Shown in pieces: positions 61,492 through 64,000 of a DNA stretch of 64,000 nucleotides. The stretch is from Streptomyces sp. YS415 (lineage in GTDB: Bacteria > Actinomycetota > Actinomycetes > Streptomycetales > Streptomycetaceae). Both the position numbers and the translations under genes were made by a program. A model generated the notes under the pieces. The model was not told where the DNA came from, did not search any database, and worked only from the letters and a program-made list of their open reading frames with translations. The DNA is taken from positions 1 to 64,000 of the forward strand of contig NZ_JAMJFL010000010.1 in NCBI RefSeq assembly GCF_023544665.1, given 5' to 3'. Each line of letters starts with the position of its first letter. Positions within the stretch are counted from its first letter, which is position 1.

Positions 61492-63047
61492 TACGTCGTG
61501 TCGTGACAGCGCTGGCGGCCCTCGCCGCGGCGGTGATCGTCCCCGCCCCGGTGCAGGCGGCCGAGGGACAGCAGAGGCCGGTCGTACGGACCGAGGCGGG
61601 CCTGGTGCGCGGTGAACGCACCGCCGAGGGGCGGCAGTTCCTCGGCATCCCGTACGCCGAGGCGCCCGTCGGCGCGCTGCGCTGGAAGGAGCCCCGGGCG
61701 GTCCGGCCCTGGCAAGGCGTCCGCGCCGCCGACGACTTCGGCAACACGTGCGTGCAAGGCGCGAGCTGGGACCCCGGGTACGAGCAGCCCAGCCACACCG
61801 AGGACTGCCTCGACCTCAACGTGTACGTGCCCGAGGGCTCCCGGCGGCGGGCGGTGCTCGTCTGGTTCCACGGCGGCGGACTCACCGCCGGGGCCGGTCG
61901 GGACGTCGTCCCCGACACCTTCGCCCGGCAGACCGGCACGGTCGTCGTGACCGTCAACTACCGCCTCGGCGCCATCGGCTTCCTCGCCACGGCCGGACTC
62001 GACGACGAGGCCGCGGACGGCGTCTCCGGCAACTTCGGCATGCTCGACCAGCAGGCCGCGCTGCGCTGGGTGCGCGCCAACATCGGCCGCTTCGGCGGCG
62101 ACCCGGGTCGCGTGACCATCGCGGGCGAGTCGGCGGGCGGCCGCTCGGTCTGCACCCAGCTGGCCTCGCCCACCGCGAAGGGCCTGTTCCGGGCGGCCGT
62201 CATCCAGAGCGGCGCCTACGACGACTGCGCCGCACGCACCCGGGAGACGGCGGTGGAACAGGGCGCCGCCTTCGCCGAGAAGCTCGGCTGCGCGACGGTG
62301 GCGTGCCTGCGCGGCAAGTCGTCCGCCGAGATCCTGGCCGCGCAGGGCGGCTTCGACTGGGGACCGGTGACCGGCGGCGCCTTCCTGCCCGTCCAGCCCG
62401 CCGAGGCCTTCGCCTCCGGAGCGGCGGCCGGGGTGCCGGTGATGAACGGCGCCAACCTGGACGAGGGGCGGCTGTTCGCCTTCGGCCGGTTCGACGCGAC
62501 GGGCGCTCCGCTCACGGCCGGGCGGTACCCGGCGGTGATGCGGGCCGCCTTCGGCGAGGAGGTGCTCGCCCGCTACCCCCTGACCGCCCACCCCTCCCCG
62601 ACCATCGCCTTCGGCACCGCCCTCGGCGACCGGATGTTCGCCTGCTCCGCGCTCCGGCTCGACGCCACACTGGCCGGCCGCGGTCCGGTGTACCCGTACG
62701 AGTTCGCCGACCGCACCTCCCCGCCCTTCGCCTCGCTGCGCGACCTCGGCACCGGCTTCGACTTCGGCGCCACGCACGTCAACGAGGTGCAGTACCTCTT
62801 CAAGCACTTCGGCCTGCAGAGCCCGCTGAACGCCGAGCAGCGGGCGCTGGCCCGGCAGATGGTCCAGTACTGGGGCTCCTTCGTCCGCACCGGAGTGCCC
62901 CGCGCCGCCGGGCAGCCCGCCATGCCGGAGGGCGGGCCGGAGCGGGTGCTCTCGCTGCGGACGGCGTCCGCGGGCGGCAACGCTCCCAGCGCGTCCGTGC
63001 ACCGGGACCACCAGTGCGACCTGTGGGACGCGGAGGCGTCGCGCTGA
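61488..63047 (+). CDS. secreted carboxylesterase (type B)
   Basis: A 519-residue alpha/beta hydrolase coupled to the GH3 gene by 4 nt overlap. Signal peptide with Ala-rich core before AEGQQRPVV. Family motifs: GIPYAEAPVGALRWKEP, EDCLDLNVYVP, FHGGGLTAG (oxyanion hole), S215 in GESAGGRS, an acid near NLDEGRLFAF and the His region NEVQYLFKHFG. Substrate unknown; coupling to GH3 suggests deacylation of plant glycans or glycosides. Confidence 0.92.
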   Translation: MIRRVVTALAALAAAVIVPAPVQAAEGQQRPVVRTEAGLVRGERTAEGRQFLGIPYAEAPVGALRWKEPRAVRPWQGVRAADDFGNTCVQGASWDPGYEQPSHTEDCLDLNVYVPEGSRRRAVLVWFHGGGLTAGAGRDVVPDTFARQTGTVVVTVNYRLGAIGFLATAGLDDEAADGVSGNFGMLDQQAALRWVRANIGRFGGDPGRVTIAGESAGGRSVCTQLASPTAKGLFRAAVIQSGAYDDCAARTRETAVEQGAAFAEKLGCATVACLRGKSSAEILAAQGGFDWGPVTGGAFLPVQPAEAFASGAAAGVPVMNGANLDEGRLFAFGRFDATGAPLTAGRYPAVMRAAFGEEVLARYPLTAHPSPTIAFGTALGDRMFACSALRLDATLAGRGPVYPYEFADRTSPPFASLRDLGTGFDFGATHVNEVQYLFKHFGLQSPLNAEQRALARQMVQYWGSFVRTGVPRAAGQPAMPEGGPERVLSLRTASAGGNAPSASVHRDHQCDLWDAEASR

Positions 63048-63124
63048 GCAGGTAGGCTTCCCCGGCGCCCGCTCGCCCACGAGCGGGCGCCGGGAACACG
63101 CCCAGCACAGGAGAGGAAGCGGCG

Positions 63125-63769
63125 TTGCACGTCCAGGAATGGCTCGAAACGGTGCCCCCGCTGGCCATCTATCTGCTGGTGGGCCTGGTCATCGGCCTGG
63201 AGAGCCTGGGCATCCCGCTGCCCGGCGAGATCATCCTGGTCTCCTCGGCGCTGCTCGCCTCGCAGCACGGTGAGATCGACCCCGTGATCCTCGGCGCCTG
63301 CGCCACCGCGGGCGCCATCATCGGTGACTCCATCGGCTACGCCATCGGCCGCAAGGGCGGCCGTCCCCTGCTGGCCTGGCTGGGCGGGAAGTTCCCCAGG
63401 CACTTCAGCGAGGGGCACATCGCGACCGCCGAGCGCTCCTTCCAGAAGTGGGGCATGTGGGCGGTCTTCTTCGGCCGCTTCGTCGCCCTCCTGCGCATCT
63501 TCGCGGGGCCCCTGGCGGGCGTCCTGCACATGCCGTACTGGAAGTTCCTCACGGCCAACGTCCTCGGCGGCATCCTCTGGGCGGGCGGCACGACGGCGGT
63601 CATCTACTACGTGGGCGTGGTCGCCGAGTCCTGGCTGAAGCGGTTCTCGTGGCTGGGCCTGGTGGCGGCGGTGCTGATCGGCCTGACGTCGTTCCTGATC
63701 CTGAAGCGCAAGGCGAAGCAGGCACCGGCTGCGCCGGCGGAGCCGGAGCTGGTGAGCGCCGGGGAGTAG
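63125..63769 (+). CDS. DedA family membrane protein
   Basis: A 214-residue DedA. LVGLVIGLESLGIPLPGEIILVSSALLAS then GDSIGYAIGRKGGRPLLAW and FFGRFVALLRIFAGPLAGVLHMPYWKFL contain the conserved ER/PxPGE and R motifs. Start TTG 63125 with GAGAGGAAG upstream. Undecaprenyl phosphate flippase or lipid homeostasis role in family literature. Followed by repeat-derived terminator. Confidence 0.9.
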   Translation: MHVQEWLETVPPLAIYLLVGLVIGLESLGIPLPGEIILVSSALLASQHGEIDPVILGACATAGAIIGDSIGYAIGRKGGRPLLAWLGGKFPRHFSEGHIATAERSFQKWGMWAVFFGRFVALLRIFAGPLAGVLHMPYWKFLTANVLGGILWAGGTTAVIYYVGVVAESWLKRFSWLGLVAAVLIGLTSFLILKRKAKQAPAAPAEPELVSAGE

Positions 63770-63778
63770 AGCTCCCTC

Positions 63779-63808
63779 GGGGGCGCGGGGAACTGCGCGA
63801 GCGCCCCC
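63779..63808. terminator. hairpin terminator containing dispersed repeat, copy 2
   Basis: GGGGGCGC (63779-63786) / GCGCCCCC (63801-63808) enclosing GGGGAACTGCGCGA; positions 63780-63800 are the reverse complement of 53049-53069. Between convergent dedA and the carbonic-anhydrase gene. Confidence 0.75.
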
Positions 63809-63834
63809 GCGCCGCCGCAGACCGCGTACGACCT

Positions 63835-64000
63835 CTAGTGGCCGTGCTCTTCCCGGTGAGCCCCCGCCAACTGCGCATACATCGTCCCGTTGAGCGTGAG
63901 TCCCTGACGCTCCTCTTCCGTGAGCTCCCGCTTGACCTTCGCAGGCACTCCGGCCACCAGCGACCCGGGCGGCACGACCATCCCCTGCGGTACCAACGCC
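63835..64000 (-). CDS. gamma-class carbonic anhydrase-like protein, C-terminus
   Basis: The last 55 codons of a gene whose start lies beyond the window. Reading the minus strand gives LVPQGMVVPPGSLVAGVPAK then VKRELTEEERQGLTLNGTMY and AHREEHGH. PPGSLVAGVPAKVKREL is the end of a left-handed beta-helix of the gamma-CA/PaaY family, and the tail helix and His-rich end fit. Activity cannot be judged from this fragment. Confidence 0.85.
   Translation of the reverse strand, partial: ALVPQGMVVPPGSLVAGVPAKVKRELTEEERQGLTLNGTMYAQLAGAHREEHGH

Noticed and set aside
60399..63047. Carboxylesterase with a 360-residue N-terminal extension
   Set aside because: The extension is a shadow of GH3, and GTG 61488 starts a proper signal peptide.

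Overview
This is a high-GC stretch of a Streptomyces chromosome. The evidence is the codon usage with strong GC at third positions, dense overlapping ATGA/GTGA gene junctions, many leaderless starts, and a gene set (gcvP, ung, lnt, uppP, a divergent third EF-Tu) whose order resembles, from memory, the SCO1380 to SCO1310 interval of S. coelicolor. I found no rRNA, tRNA, CRISPR array, prophage or insertion sequence.

Layout. 1-5.1 kb: the 3' end of a DNA polymerase IV gene, a repeat-rich spacer, a PRC-barrel protein, and gcvP behind a tandem glycine riboswitch. 5.1-8.4 kb (minus strand): a molybdate uptake operon modABC with a MerR/TOBE regulator upstream and an inverted repeat over the modA promoter. 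8.5-13.1 kb: the kdp potassium-ATPase operon (an extra 27-residue membrane peptide, then kdpF, A, B, C) without kdpDE. 13.2-19.1 kb: a xylan unit with GH43 xylosidase, a sugar ABC importer lacking its own ATPase, and a secreted GH10 xylanase; two sites of the form CGAA-N3-TTCG link its two transcription units.

19.2-35.2 kb: mostly small accessory and regulatory genes. These are a DUF5999 protein, an ATP-grasp-like glutamate-cysteine ligase family protein, a CPBP membrane protein, PhzF, PadR, SRPBCC, Clp-N, two EamA transporters, a MocR/PPOX divergent pair, LysR, isochorismatase, a Rieske lipoprotein, a HipA-like kinase with DUF3037, and an excalibur-domain surface protein. 35.4-47.3 kb: two SDR genes, an oligopeptide-type binding lipoprotein, ung, a TetR/FAD-monooxygenase pair with duplicated operators, a Gfo/Idh oxidoreductase, lnt and uppP.

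47.5-64 kb: an alpha/beta hydrolase, HxlR, thiolase, TVP38 family, DNA alkylation repair, EF-Tu3 with a structured leader, a spermidine-synthase-like methyltransferase, MFS, two membrane-anchored proteins (one with a ricin-type lectin domain), a hotdog thioesterase, a GH3 glucosidase coupled to a secreted carboxylesterase, DedA, and the C-terminus of a gamma-class carbonic anhydrase.

No large novel locus stands out. The most interesting items are the extra small membrane peptide in the kdp operon, the leader ORF and hairpins ahead of tuf3, the orphan HipA-like kinase/DUF3037 pair, the lectin-fused membrane protein, and a series of well-formed but unassigned operators in divergent promoters.
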